DNA of 33,046 nucleotides from Streptomyces aureus. GTDB lineage: Bacteria > Actinomycetota > Actinomycetes > Streptomycetales > Streptomycetaceae. A model generated the notes under the pieces. It searched no databases. It had not been told where the DNA came from and saw nothing but the letters and a program-made list of their open reading frames with translations. The translations under genes were made by a program, and so were the position numbers. Position 1 is the stretch's first letter. Every line of letters begins with the position of its first letter. The stretch spans positions 1-33,046 of the forward strand of contig NZ_LIPQ01000042.1 of the NCBI RefSeq assembly GCF_001418135.1. The letters are read 5' to 3'. Positions 7,966 through 16,961 of this stretch are shown here, one piece after another.

Positions 7966-8997
7966 TCAGCGCTCGACGAGCCGGTCGAACTGCGTCGTGG
8001 TGTGGCGCAGATGAGCCACGAGCTCGTCGCCGACCCGGGGCTCCTGGGCGTCGGCCGGCACGAACAGGATCGACACCTGCATGTGCGGCGGTTCGGCGAA
8101 CCAGCGCTGCTTCCCGGCCCAGACGAAAGGCGAAAGGTTCCGGTTGACGGTGGCGAGACCGGCCCGTGCGACGCCCTTGGCGCGCGGCATGACGCCGTGC
8201 ATGGCCTTGGGGGCCTCCAGGCCCACACCGTGCGAGGTGCCGCCGGCGACGACGACCAGCCAGCCGTCCGACGCGGCCTTCTGCTGGCGGTAGCCGAAGC
8301 GGTCGCCCTTGGAGACCCGGGTCACGTCGAGGACCGCGCCGCGGTACTCCGTGGCCTCGTGGTCGCCCAGCCACAGCCGGGTGCCGATGCGGGCGCGGAA
8401 GCGGGTCTGCGGGAACTGCTGCTGGAGCCGCGCCTGTTCCTGGGCCCGCAGGTGGCTGACGAACATGGTGTGCAGCGGCAGCCGGGCGGCCCGCAGCCGG
8501 TCCATCCAGCCGATGACCTCCTCGACGGCGTCGGTGCCGTCCGGGCGGTCCAGCGGGAGGTGGAGCGCGAAGCCCTCCAGGCGGACGTCCTCGATGGCGG
8601 AGTGGAGCTGCTGGAGCTCCTCCTCGCGGACGCCGTGCCGCTTCATCGAGCTCATGCACTCGATGACGACCCGGGCCCCCACCAGGGCGTGGACGCCGTC
8701 CACGGACGACACGGAACGGATGACCCGGTCGGGCAGCGGAACCGGTTCCTCACCCCGGCGGAAGGGGGTGAGGACCAGCAGGTCGCCGCTGAACCAGTCC
8801 TTGATCCGCGCGGCCTCGTACGTGGTGCCCACGGCGAGCATGTCGGCGCCGAACCGGGCCGCCTCGTCCGCGAGGCGTTCGTGTCCGAAGCCGTAGCCGT
8901 TGCCCTTGCAGACCGGGATGACACCGGGGAACTGGTCGATGACCGTCTTCTGGTGCGCGCGCCAGCGAGCGGTGTCGACGTAGAGGGAGAGCGCCAT
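7966..8997 (-). CDS. Alanine-racemase-like PLP enzyme (fold type III)
   Basis: A 343-residue protein of the Ala_racemase_N barrel family. The PLP lysine is Lys31 in the motif VCKGNGYGFGH, equivalent to VxKANAYGHG of alanine racemase. The C-terminal part has KGDRFGYRQQK, which aligns with the GYG region carrying the second catalytic base Tyr of true racemases, so racemase chemistry is possible. Overall the sequence is divergent from housekeeping Alr, which is encoded elsewhere in Streptomyces genomes to my knowledge. The start is the ATG at 8995-8997. A further in-frame start at 9036 adds 13 unlikely residues. It is the last gene of the unit 10198-7966, 82 bp after femX, so a role in supplying or editing a cell-wall amino acid is an inference from context. 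Confidence 0.85.
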   Translation of the reverse strand: MALSLYVDTARWRAHQKTVIDQFPGVIPVCKGNGYGFGHERLADEAARFGADMLAVGTTYEAARIKDWFSGDLLVLTPFRRGEEPVPLPDRVIRSVSSVDGVHALVGARVVIECMSSMKRHGVREEELQQLHSAIEDVRLEGFALHLPLDRPDGTDAVEEVIGWMDRLRAARLPLHTMFVSHLRAQEQARLQQQFPQTRFRARIGTRLWLGDHEATEYRGAVLDVTRVSKGDRFGYRQQKAASDGWLVVVAGGTSHGVGLEAPKAMHGVMPRAKGVARAGLATVNRNLSPFVWAGKQRWFAEPPHMQVSILFVPADAQEPRVGDELVAHLRHTTTQFDRLVER

Positions 8998-9079
8998 GGC
9001 CGGCCCGGAACCTTTCTGATGGCAGCGGTGTATCAAAGGTATGTACGAGACTACGGAAACGTCAGCGGCACGGCACGGG

Positions 9080-10198
9080 TCAGCGGCGCGACATGTAGAT
9101 GTCGAGCGCCTTGTGCAGCAGCTTGTTCAGCGGGAAGTCCCACTCGCCGACGTACTCGACGGCCTCGCCGCCCGTGCCCACCTTGAACTGGATGAGCCCG
9201 AAGAGGTGGTCGGTCTCGTCGAGCGAGTCCGAGATGCCCCGCAGGTCGTAGACGGTCGCGCCCATAGCGTAGGCGTCGCGCAGCATGCGCCACTGCATCG
9301 CGTTCGAGGGCCGGACCTCACGGCCGATGTTGTCGGAGGCGCCGTAGGAGTACCAGACGTGGCCGCCGACGACGAGCATCGTCGCCGCGGAGAGGTTCAC
9401 GCCGTTGTGGCGTGCGAAGTAGAGCCGCATGCGGTTGGGGTCCTCGCTGTTGAGGACGGTCCACATGCGCTGGAAGTACGAGAGCGGGCGCGGCCGGAAG
9501 TGGTCGCGGACGGCCGTGATCTCGTAGAGCCGCTGCCACTCGGCAAGGTCCTCGTAGCCGCCCTGGACGACCTCGACACCGGCCTTCTCGGCCTTCTTGA
9601 TGTTGCGGCGCCACAGCTGGTTGAAGCCCTTGAGGACATCGTCGAGCGAGCGGTTCGCGAGCGGGACCTGGAAGACGTAGCGGGGCTGCACGTCGCCGAA
9701 GCCGGCGCCGCCGTCCTCGGCCTGCTGCCAGCCCATCTTCCGCAGCCGGTCCGCGACTTCGAAGGCACGCGGCTCGATGTGGGTGGCCTCGACGTCCTTG
9801 AGGCGCTTGACGTCGGGGTCCTGGATGCCGGACTTGATCGCGGCGGAGTCCCAGCGCCGGATGACGACCGGCGGGCCCATCTTCACCGAGAAGGCGCCCT
9901 GCTGCTTGAGGTGCGCCAGCATCGGCGTCAGCCAGTCGTCGAGGTTGGGCGCGTGCCAGTTGATGACCGGGCCCTCGGGCAGATAGGCCAGGTAGCGCTT
10001 GATCTTCGGGAGCTGGCGGTAGAGCACCAGGCCGACGCCGACGAGCTCGCCGTTCTTGTCGAACCAGCCGAGGTTCTCCGAGCGCCACTCGGTCTTCACA
10101 TCAGCCCACGCCGGGACCTGGCAGTGGCTCGCCGAGGGCTGGCTCTGGATGTACGCCAGATGCTGCTCACGGCTGATGGTCCTCAGGGTCAGGCTCAT
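9080..10198 (-). CDS. femX: FemX: lipid II branch aminoacyltransferase
   Basis: A 372-residue FemABX-family peptidyltransferase. These enzymes use aminoacyl-tRNA to add the first cross-bridge residue to the stem-peptide lysine or diaminopimelate of lipid II. In Streptomyces this is the glycine branch. Two GNAT-like halves are visible. RYVFQVPLANRSLDDVLKGFNQLWRRNIKKAEKAGV (about 175-210) is the typical family core, and YDLRGISDSLDETDHLFGLIQFKVGTGGEAVEYVGEWDFPLN is the conserved C-terminal block (shown here in parts: YDLRGI, LFGLIQFK, GEWDFPLN). The ATG at 10196-10198 has GAGGAG at 8 nt. That ribosome site lies in a 14-bp inverted repeat. The function is probably essential, as for its S. coelicolor counterpart. 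Confidence 0.93.
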   Translation of the reverse strand: MSLTLRTISREQHLAYIQSQPSASHCQVPAWADVKTEWRSENLGWFDKNGELVGVGLVLYRQLPKIKRYLAYLPEGPVINWHAPNLDDWLTPMLAHLKQQGAFSVKMGPPVVIRRWDSAAIKSGIQDPDVKRLKDVEATHIEPRAFEVADRLRKMGWQQAEDGGAGFGDVQPRYVFQVPLANRSLDDVLKGFNQLWRRNIKKAEKAGVEVVQGGYEDLAEWQRLYEITAVRDHFRPRPLSYFQRMWTVLNSEDPNRMRLYFARHNGVNLSAATMLVVGGHVWYSYGASDNIGREVRPSNAMQWRMLRDAYAMGATVYDLRGISDSLDETDHLFGLIQFKVGTGGEAVEYVGEWDFPLNKLLHKALDIYMSRR

Positions 10199-10200
10199 GC

Positions 10201-10283
10201 GGGGCGCTCCTCGGCAGGTGTGTCCCCATCGGTCAGGGGCTCCGGCTCTCGCGCCGAAGCCTACTGTGACCGAGGAGCGCCCC
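10201..10283 (-). promoter_or_regulatory. Inverted repeat covering the femX ribosome-binding site
   Basis: Perfect 14-bp arms GGGGCGCTCCTCGG (10201-10214) and CCGAGGAGCGCCCC (10270-10283) are separated by 55 bp. On the femX mRNA strand the proximal arm contains the GAGGAG ribosome site. If the transcript begins upstream of 10283, pairing would hide that site. A TAGGCT, reading on the minus strand at about 10258-10263, could instead be a -10 element. In that case the distal arm would lie in the promoter and the repeat could be an operator. Confidence 0.5.
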
Positions 10284-10318
10284 GAAGTGGGTGTGTGCGT
10301 CCTGACGTGGCCCTGGAC

Positions 10319-10633
10319 TCAGCTGACGACCCCGCCGAAGAGCCCGCCGTGGGCCATGCCGAGGTAGAAGCCGAACGCCGACGCGCCGAGTCCGAGGATC
10401 AGCAGGAAGCGCTCGCGTGTCGTCACGGAGATGAACTGTCCGTAGCCGCCGGTCAGGATGCCGATGAGCCCCGTCCAGGAGCTCAGCAGGTGCAGGCTGT
10501 GGAACTGCGCGGTGATGAAGGCGATGACGCCGAGGACCAGCGTCACTCCGACCAGGGCGTCCTGGATGGGGTGCGGTTTGCCGTCGGTGGCGAAGAGGGA
10601 GTGGCCGGGGTCGGGTCGCATTGCCTGTGCCAT
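10319..10633 (-). CDS. Small integral membrane protein of unknown function
   Basis: A 104-residue protein conserved, from memory, at this place in Streptomyces. It has three hydrophobic helices, at about residues 25-43 (VGVTLVLGVIAFITAQF), 50-66 (LIGILTGGYGQFI) and 75-95 (LILGLGASAFGFYLGMAHG). The N-terminus MAQAMRPDPGHSLFATDGKPH is polar. The ATG at 10631-10633 is fixed by a perfect AGGAGG at 6 nt, so the longer in-frame reading back to 10729 is rejected. It stands 120 bp upstream of femX on the same strand. No catalytic motif is seen. Confidence 0.85.
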   Translation of the reverse strand: MAQAMRPDPGHSLFATDGKPHPIQDALVGVTLVLGVIAFITAQFHSLHLLSSWTGLIGILTGGYGQFISVTTRERFLLILGLGASAFGFYLGMAHGGLFGGVVS

Positions 10634-10661
10634 GGGGCACCTCCTGGCGTAGCTGCCGGAA

Positions 10662-10683
10662 GGCGGCGCATCGTAGCGCCGCC
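10662..10683. other. GC-rich hairpin upstream of the small membrane protein gene
   Basis: Perfect arms GGCGGCGC (10662-10669) and GCGCCGCC (10676-10683) with a 6-nt loop. It lies in the divergent region between the membrane protein gene and rpsF, about 29 bp upstream of the former's start. Its role is unknown; it could be a 5'-UTR structure or an operator. Confidence 0.45.
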
Positions 10684-10724
10684 GACATCCGTTGTGTACA
10701 GATTGCGTCCCCTCACCAGTGAAT

Positions 10725-10754
10725 TTCAACCGCAGGGCGATGAGCGGGTACTCT
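10725..10754 (+). promoter_or_regulatory. Candidate rpsF operon promoter
   Basis: TTCAAC (10725-10730) and TACTCT (10749-10754) with an 18-bp spacer resemble a housekeeping sigma (HrdB-type) promoter, TTGACN-TANNNT. It would give an rpsF leader of about 155 nt. Identification is by eye only. Confidence 0.4.
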
Positions 10755-10803
10755 GTACGGTCTGCGCCGGTGTCTGCCCTGGTCCGTCTGGATCCCGGCA
10801 GTG

Positions 10804-10888
10804 CCCCTCGTTCACGAGGGGGACTGTCAGTGGTGGCGGATACCGTTGCTTACGCATCACGACCCTCCTGCCACGGAACGACCGTGGC
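10804..10888 (+). promoter_or_regulatory. rpsF mRNA leader with two hairpins
   Basis: The leader has two clean stem-loops: CCCCTCG-TTCA-CGAGGGG (10804-10821) and GCCACGG-AACGA-CCGTGGC (10870-10888). The second ends 8 nt before the AAAGGAGGT ribosome site. Many bacteria regulate rpsF by binding of the S6:S18 protein complex to a leader structure containing a CCG element. The second hairpin, with its ACCGTGGCCG, is a candidate for that, but the match to the published motif was not tested. Confidence 0.4.
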
Positions 10889-10916
10889 CGCTGAGTCCAA
10901 AGGAGGTGGGTTCCAC

Positions 10917-11207
10917 ATGCGTCACTACGAAGTGATGGTCATCCTCGACCCCGATCTCGAGGAGCGCGCTGTCTCCCCGCTGATCGAGAACTTCCTTTCC
11001 GTCGTCCGTGAGGGCAACGGAAAGGTCGAGAAGGTCGACACCTGGGGCCGTCGTCGTCTCGCCTACGAGATCAAGAAGAAGCCCGAGGGCATCTACTCGG
11101 TCATCGACCTGCAGGCCGAGCCTGCGGTCGTCAAGGAGCTCGACCGACAGCTCAACCTGAACGAGTCGGTCCTCCGGACCAAGGTCCTCCGTCCCGAGAC
11201 CCACTGA
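10917..11207 (+). CDS. rpsF: 30S ribosomal protein S6
   Basis: A 96-residue protein that binds 16S rRNA of the small subunit together with S18. It begins [19 protein letters not shown] and contains [23 protein letters not shown] and [19 protein letters not shown], the standard S6 blocks. The ATG at 10917 is preceded by AAAGGAGGT at 9 nt, so the longer in-frame opening from 10692 is not the start. First gene of the S6-SSB-S18-L9 operon. Confidence 0.98.
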   Translation: MRHYEVMVILDPDLEERAVSPLIENFLSVVREGNGKVEKVDTWGRRRLAYEIKKKPEGIYSVIDLQAEPAVVKELDRQLNLNESVLRTKVLRPETH

Positions 11208-11281
11208 GCGACTAGCTCAGTGGTCTTCGGATCCGAGTAGCAGCAAAGCAGCCAGAAGCAATCCCGCCGAGAGGTTCCCCC

Positions 11282-11878
11282 ATGGCAGGCGAGACCGTCA
11301 TCACGGTCGTCGGCAATCTTGTCGACGACCCCGAGCTGCGCTTCACCCCGTCCGGTGCGGCGGTCGCGAAGTTCCGTATCGCGTCCACCCCCCGCACCTT
11401 CGACCGTCAGACCAATGAGTGGAAGGACGGCGAAAGCCTCTTCCTCACCTGCTCGGTCTGGCGTCAGGCGGCGGAGAACGTCGCCGAGTCGCTTCAGCGA
11501 GGCATGCGCGTCGTCGTGCAGGGCCGACTGAAGCAGCGGTCCTACGAGGACCGTGAGGGCGTCAAGCGCACGGTCTACGAGCTGGATGTCGAGGAAGTCG
11601 GCCCCAGCCTCAAGAACGCCACGGCCAAGGTCACCAAGACCACCGGTCGAGGCGGCCAGGGTGGTTACGGCGGGGGCGGCGGCGGCCAGCAGGCCGGCGG
11701 CGGTGGCAGCTGGGGTGGAAACTCCGGTGGTGGCCAGCAGGGTGGTGGCGGGGCTCCCGCCGACGACCCGTGGGCGACCGGCGGTTCTTCCTCCTCCGGC
11801 GGCGGCCAGCAGCAGGGCGGCGGAGGCGGCTGGGGTGGAAACTCCGGCGGCGGCTACTCGGACGAGCCCCCCTTCTAG
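11282..11878 (+). CDS. ssb: Single-stranded DNA-binding protein
   Basis: A 198-residue SSB for replication, recombination and repair. The OB fold occupies about residues 1-115 ([58 protein letters not shown]). The linker of about 75 residues is almost wholly Gly, Gln, Ser and Asn, with WGGNSGGG twice. The tail ends with the acidic tip SDEPPF, the docking motif for partner proteins. It lies between rpsF and rpsR in the usual order. This is the main, essential paralogue (SsbA type) by context. Confidence 0.97.
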   Translation: MAGETVITVVGNLVDDPELRFTPSGAAVAKFRIASTPRTFDRQTNEWKDGESLFLTCSVWRQAAENVAESLQRGMRVVVQGRLKQRSYEDREGVKRTVYELDVEEVGPSLKNATAKVTKTTGRGGQGGYGGGGGGQQAGGGGSWGGNSGGGQQGGGGAPADDPWATGGSSSSGGGQQQGGGGGWGGNSGGGYSDEPPF

Positions 11879-11933
11879 GGCACTCCCTGGAAGCAGCTCG
11901 TACCCCCATTCTTGATCACACAGGAGAAACACC

Positions 11934-12170
11934 ATGGCGAAGCCGCCTGTGCGCAAGCCTAAGAAGAAGGTCTGCGCGTTCTGCAAGGACAAGACCCAGT
12001 ACGTGGACTACAAGGACACGAACATGCTGCGGAAGTTCATTTCCGACCGTGGCAAGATCCGTGCCCGCCGCGTGACTGGCAACTGCACGCAGCACCAGCG
12101 TGACGTCGCCACGGCCGTCAAGAACAGCCGTGAGATGGCGCTGCTGCCCTACACGTCCACCGCGCGATAA
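11934..12170 (+). CDS. rpsR: 30S ribosomal protein S18 (cysteine-containing, zinc form)
   Basis: A 78-residue small-subunit protein, partner of S6. The N-terminal CAFCKD supplies a CxxC pair and GNCTQHQ a further Cys and His, so this is the zinc-binding (C+) form. Streptomyces also carry Cys-free paralogues of such proteins expressed under zinc shortage, usually elsewhere. A good AGGAGAAACACC ribosome site precedes the ATG at 11934. Confidence 0.97.
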   Translation: MAKPPVRKPKKKVCAFCKDKTQYVDYKDTNMLRKFISDRGKIRARRVTGNCTQHQRDVATAVKNSREMALLPYTSTAR

Positions 12171-12188
12171 GGAAAGGGTGACCGAATA

Positions 12189-12635
12189 ATGAAGATCATC
12201 CTGACCCACGAGGTCTCCGGCCTCGGCACCGCCGGCGACGTCGTCGACGTCAAGGACGGCTACGCCCGCAACTACCTGGTCCCGCGTGGCTTCGCCATCC
12301 GCTGGACCAAGGGTGGCGAGCAGGACGTGGCGCAGATCCGCCGCGCCCGCAAGATCCACGAGATCGCGACCATCGAGCAGGCCAACGAGATCAAGGCCAA
12401 GCTCGAGGGCACGAAGGTGCGCCTGGCCGTCCGCTCCGGCGACGCCGGCCGTCTCTTCGGCTCCGTGACCCCGGCCGACATCGCCTCGGCGATCAAGGCC
12501 GCGGGTGGCCCCGACGTCGACAAGCGTCGCGTCGAGCTCGGTTCGCCGATCAAGACCCTGGGCTCGCACCAGGTGTCCGTGCGTCTGCACGCCGACGTTG
12601 CCGCGAAGCTCGGCGTCGAGATCGTCGCCGCGTAA
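12189..12635 (+). CDS. rplI: 50S ribosomal protein L9
   Basis: A 148-residue large-subunit protein. The N-terminal rRNA-binding domain [24 protein letters not shown] and [13 protein letters not shown] is followed by the long connecting helix and the C-terminal domain ([30 protein letters not shown]). It is the last gene of the operon, 18 bp after rpsR, and is followed by a strong terminator. Confidence 0.97.
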   Translation: MKIILTHEVSGLGTAGDVVDVKDGYARNYLVPRGFAIRWTKGGEQDVAQIRRARKIHEIATIEQANEIKAKLEGTKVRLAVRSGDAGRLFGSVTPADIASAIKAAGGPDVDKRRVELGSPIKTLGSHQVSVRLHADVAAKLGVEIVAA

Positions 12636-12667
12636 CGCTGCCGCCGGCGCTCTGCGCTGAGCAGTGA

Positions 12668-12701
12668 GGAAGGGCCGCACCCCTCGGGGTGCGGCCCTTC
12701 C
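12668..12701 (+). terminator. Strong intrinsic terminator of the rpsF-rplI operon
   Basis: Perfect 16-bp inverted repeat GGAAGGGCCGCACCCC / GGGGTGCGGCCCTTCC with a very tight centre, 33 bp after the rplI stop. It has no long T-tract, as is usual in Streptomyces. Confidence 0.92.
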
Positions 12702-12757
12702 GCTGTGTCACGGCTTCTTTCTGAGGGCTTGATTCCAGGGGCTGGGACCTCGGCTTC

Positions 12758-12771
12758 GTTTCACGTGAAAC
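12758..12771. other. parS: parS site 2
   Basis: Exact GTTTCACGTGAAAC between the rplI terminator and the end of the convergent MATE gene. It forms a close pair with the copy at 12777; the two starts are 19 bp apart, or nearly two helical turns. Confidence 0.95.
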
Positions 12772-12776
12772 AGGGC

Positions 12777-12790
12777 GTTTCACGTGAAAC
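12777..12790. other. parS: parS site 3
   Basis: Exact GTTTCACGTGAAAC, 2 bp beyond the stop codon of the MATE gene (12793-12795, reverse strand). Second half of the only doubled parS in the window. Confidence 0.95.
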
Positions 12791-12792
12791 AT

Positions 12793-14130
12793 TCAGCGCG
12801 TGGCGCCGGTGACGATCCAGCGGCCCGAGCGGGAGCGGAACCAGAGTGTGGCCATCCGGACGGACATCATCAGCGTCATGGCCCACCAGAGCGCCGTCAG
12901 ACCGCCGCCGAGCGCCGGGACCAGCAGGGCCACCGGGGCGAAGACGGCGAGTGTCAGCAGCATGGCCCAGGCCAGATAGGGGCCGTCCCCCGCGCCCATC
13001 AGGACGCCGTCGAGAACGAAGACGACCCCGGAGATCGGCTGCGAGAGCGCGACCACGAGCAGGGCCGGGAGCAGGGTGTCCTGGACGGCTGTGTCGCCGG
13101 TGAAGATCGGGATGAACAGGGGGCGGGCGACGATGAGCAGCGCGCCGAGCACCACACCGGAGGCCACGCCCCACTGGACCATGCGGCGGCAGACCTGGCG
13201 GGCGCCCTCGGCGTCGTTCGCGCCGAGGTAGCGGCCGATGATGGCCTGGCCCGCGATCGCGATCGCGTCGAGGGCGAAAGCCATCAGGCTCCACAGGGAC
13301 AGGATGATCTGGTGGGCCGCGACCTCCGCGTCTCCCATCCGGGCCGCGACGGCCGTGGCGATCATCAGGACCGCGCGGAGAGAGAGCGTACGGACGAGGA
13401 GTGGGACGCCGGCCTGGGCGGAGGCGCGTATGCCGGCCGCGTCGGGGCGGAGGGAGGCTCCGTGCCGCCGGGCGCCCCGTACGACCACGACGAGGTAGGC
13501 GACGGCCATACCGCACTGGGCGATCACGGTGCCCCAGGCCGAGCCCGCGATCCCCAGACCTGCGCCGTAGACAAGGCCGACGTTGAGCGCGCCGTTGGCC
13601 GCGAAGCCGCCGATGGCCACGTAGAGCGGTGTACGGGTGTCCTGAAGGCCGCGCAGGACGCCGGTGGCCGCGAGGACCACCAGCATGGCGGGGATGCCGA
13701 GGCTGGAGATCCTGAGGTACGTGACGGCGTAGGGTGCGGCGGTGTCGGAGGCCCCGAAGAGGCCGATGAGCCAGGGTGCAGCGGGCAGGGTCAGCGCGAC
13801 GACGGCGGCGCCGAGGAGGAGGGCGAGCCAGATGCCGTCCATGCCCTGCCGGATCGCTGCCGGGAGGTCCCCGGCCCCGACGCGGCGGGAGACGGCGGCT
13901 GTGGTGGCGTAGGCGAGGAAGACGAAGACGCTGACCGCGGTGGACAGCAGGGCGGCGGCGATCGCGAGACCCGCGAGCTGGGGGGTGCCGAGATGACCGA
14001 CGATGGCGCTGTCGACCATGAGGAAGAGCGGCTCGGCGACAAGAGCGCCGAAGGCCGGCAGGGCGAGGGAGACGATCTCACGGTCGTGCTGTCGGCGGAC
14101 GGCCTTGGGCGTCGCGGGGGCCTGGGTCAT
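12793..14130 (-). CDS. MATE-family efflux transporter (DinF-like)
   Basis: A 445-residue cation-coupled exporter of the multidrug and toxin extrusion family, with about twelve hydrophobic helices in two halves. The N-terminal half has EIVSLALPAFGALVAEPLFLMVDSAIVGHLGTPQLAGLAIA, the DinF-subgroup signature around helix 1-2 (key segments LALPAFGALVAEPLF and DSAIVGHLG). QAIIGRYLGANDAEGARQ marks the matching region of the second half. The ATG at 14128-14130 has only a weak ribosome site. It is divergent from dnaB. The substrate is not predictable. Confidence 0.92.
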   Translation of the reverse strand: MTQAPATPKAVRRQHDREIVSLALPAFGALVAEPLFLMVDSAIVGHLGTPQLAGLAIAAALLSTAVSVFVFLAYATTAAVSRRVGAGDLPAAIRQGMDGIWLALLLGAAVVALTLPAAPWLIGLFGASDTAAPYAVTYLRISSLGIPAMLVVLAATGVLRGLQDTRTPLYVAIGGFAANGALNVGLVYGAGLGIAGSAWGTVIAQCGMAVAYLVVVVRGARRHGASLRPDAAGIRASAQAGVPLLVRTLSLRAVLMIATAVAARMGDAEVAAHQIILSLWSLMAFALDAIAIAGQAIIGRYLGANDAEGARQVCRRMVQWGVASGVVLGALLIVARPLFIPIFTGDTAVQDTLLPALLVVALSQPISGVVFVLDGVLMGAGDGPYLAWAMLLTLAVFAPVALLVPALGGGLTALWWAMTLMMSVRMATLWFRSRSGRWIVTGATR

Positions 14131-14317
14131 GGGGTCAATCTAATCTTCCACAGGTAAGCGATGCAATGCCTCTGTGATCCTTACTTCTTGAAGGCAAGGT
14201 GCTTCGGGTGTGGGTCGTTTGTTCTGATCTTGGTCCAGGGGGAAAAGTTTTTCTCCCCCACAGCCCGTGGATGGGAAAAGTGCAGGTCAGGCCCGTGAGG
14301 TTGAGGGTCCTATGAGT

Positions 14318-14326
14318 TTGTCCACA
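14318..14326 (+). promoter_or_regulatory. DnaA box
   Basis: TTGTCCACA, the preferred Streptomyces DnaA box sequence. It is the first of three good boxes within 90 bp upstream of dnaB. Confidence 0.6.
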
Positions 14327-14362
14327 TGGCTGTCCCCCGGTCCGTGCACAGGTTCCGGCGAG

Positions 14363-14371
14363 TTCTCCACA
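14363..14371 (+). promoter_or_regulatory. DnaA box (variant)
   Basis: TTCTCCACA, which fits the degenerate Streptomyces consensus (T/C)(T/C)(G/A/C)TCCACA. Confidence 0.5.
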
Positions 14372-14397
14372 GGCTGAGGCCCTTCACCCACAGGGCC

Positions 14398-14406
14398 TGT
14401 GGATAA
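14398..14406 (-). promoter_or_regulatory. DnaA box, reverse orientation
   Basis: TGTGGATAA, the complement of TTATCCACA, identical to the E. coli high-affinity box and within the Streptomyces consensus. Confidence 0.6.
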
Positions 14407-14553
14407 CCAGATTGGCTGACGCCTCTCGCGGGCCTACCGTGGTCCGGCGCCCGACGCGCCAGAAGCGGTCGCAAAGCCACTCGTTGATCAAGCCCGTGGC
14501 GTAAGAAAGAGTGGCATGGCGAGGTCCGCGGAGCGGACGGGAGGAGGTGCTTG

Positions 14554-16038
<1,485 letters not shown>

Positions 16039-16241
16039 CCTCGCCCGATGTAGGGTCTCAAAATTCGCGGCACAATCTCAGCCCCGATGGCACATTGATG
16101 GCACTTATGCCGTCTTCGTGAGACTGGCTGGTCGAAGCGTTCACCCTTTTTGGGTGAGGGGATTCTGGCTCGCTCCGCCCACCGTTGTTCCGCTGACACC
16201 CTTGGCTGAGCGGGTCATCGTCCGTGGGCCGGGGGTGTGCG
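16039..16241. other. dnaB 3' flank and transposon left end
   Basis: A 203-bp gap. Three related short direct repeats lie just inside the proposed end: CGGCACAATCT (16068), GATGGCACATT (16086) and GATGGCACTTA (16098). Such repeats are the usual form of TnsB/TniA-binding sites. A small hairpin TCACCC-TTTTT-GGGTGA (16141-16157) could be the dnaB terminator or part of the element. Confidence 0.45.
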
Positions 16242-16961
16242 ATGGGCAGTGTCACTGTGACGGTGAGTATCCGTCAGCAGCGTGGTGTTCTCGTGGAGGA
16301 CCAAGACTGGAGTACGGCGTCTGTCGAACTTCTGCAGTCGGCTTGTCCGTGGCGGACGTTCCGCTGGTACAAGGGCCAGAAGCACTACTCGGGTACCTAT
16401 TGGTCGTCGACGGTGCGCGACCACGTGATCTATGAGTCTCGCCTGGAACTATCGCGCTTGCTCTTTGCCGACTTCGATCCGTCAGTGCGCGGCATCGTGG
16501 CCCAGCCCTTCCTGCTGAAGGCGGAGCTGGAGGGGAAGGTGCGCCAGCACATCCCGGACTACCTCCTGCTCACCGGGCAGGCGCCGGTGGTTGTCGACGT
16601 CAAGCCGTTGCATCGGTTGTCCAAGCCGGAGGTGGCGTTCACCTTCGACTGGACCCGGGAGGTGGTGGAATCGCGCGGATGGAAGTACGAGGTCTGGAGC
16701 GAGCCTCTGGCCGTGGAACTGGAGAACATCCGGTTCCTGGCGGGTTACCGCAGAGACTGGCTGTTCAGAGCCGAGGCTCTGGAGGAGCTCTGGGACGCGG
16801 ATCTCGACGGGCTTCTTCTGGGGCAGGCTGCGAGGTGTCTGCCGAATCATCCGGAGCCTCACGTTCGCGCCGCCATCCATCATTTGCTCTGGACGCAGGC
16901 TCTCGTCACTGATCTCGACCGCCTGCTGGGCCCTTCGCATGTGCTGAGGAGGGCAGGGTGA
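16242..16961 (+). CDS. tnsA: TnsA-type transposon endonuclease
   Basis: A 239-residue protein of the TnsA-like heteromeric transposase subunit family. It cuts the 5' ends of the element while the DDE partner cuts the 3' ends, giving cut-and-paste movement. The restriction-endonuclease-like active site can be traced: Glu65 in VIYESRLELSRLL, Asp106 in QHIPDYLLL, and Asp119-Val-Lys121 in VVVDVKPL. The reading frame is intact, unlike the rest of the operon. I chose ATG 16242, with GGGGG about 7 nt upstream; an in-frame GTG at 16224 would add six residues. The stop overlaps the GTG of the transposase gene by 4 bp (GTGA). Codon third positions are less GC-biased than in dnaB, consistent with foreign origin. 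Confidence 0.85.
   Translation: MGSVTVTVSIRQQRGVLVEDQDWSTASVELLQSACPWRTFRWYKGQKHYSGTYWSSTVRDHVIYESRLELSRLLFADFDPSVRGIVAQPFLLKAELEGKVRQHIPDYLLLTGQAPVVVDVKPLHRLSKPEVAFTFDWTREVVESRGWKYEVWSEPLAVELENIRFLAGYRRDWLFRAEALEELWDADLDGLLLGQAARCLPNHPEPHVRAAIHHLLWTQALVTDLDRLLGPSHVLRRAG

Larger units (their letters stand above)
14131..14553. other. MATE / dnaB intergenic region with DnaA boxes
   Basis: A 423-bp gap. It holds three good DnaA boxes (14318, 14363, 14398) and several looser CCACAG-containing variants (14144, 14345, about 14386). It also has an IR GCCACTC/GAGTGGC (14476-14482 and 14509-14515), and a hairpin GTCCGC-GGA-GCGGAC (14524-14538) directly before the dnaB ribosome site. The stretch 14200-14290 is comparatively AT-rich. 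No gene is seen. Confidence 0.6.

Noticed and set aside
9041..10894. 617-codon frame opposite femX
   Set aside because: Same antisense artefact; it overlaps femX and the small membrane protein gene, both with strong ribosome sites.
12784..14157. 457-codon frame opposite the MATE gene
   Set aside because: Antisense shadow; the Asp/Glu/Gly/His-rich composition is the mirror of membrane-helix codons.
16039..16241. tRNA gene or phage-type attachment site after dnaB
   Set aside because: No cloverleaf can be drawn and no integrase gene is present; the neighbouring genes are of the Tn7/Tn5053 type.
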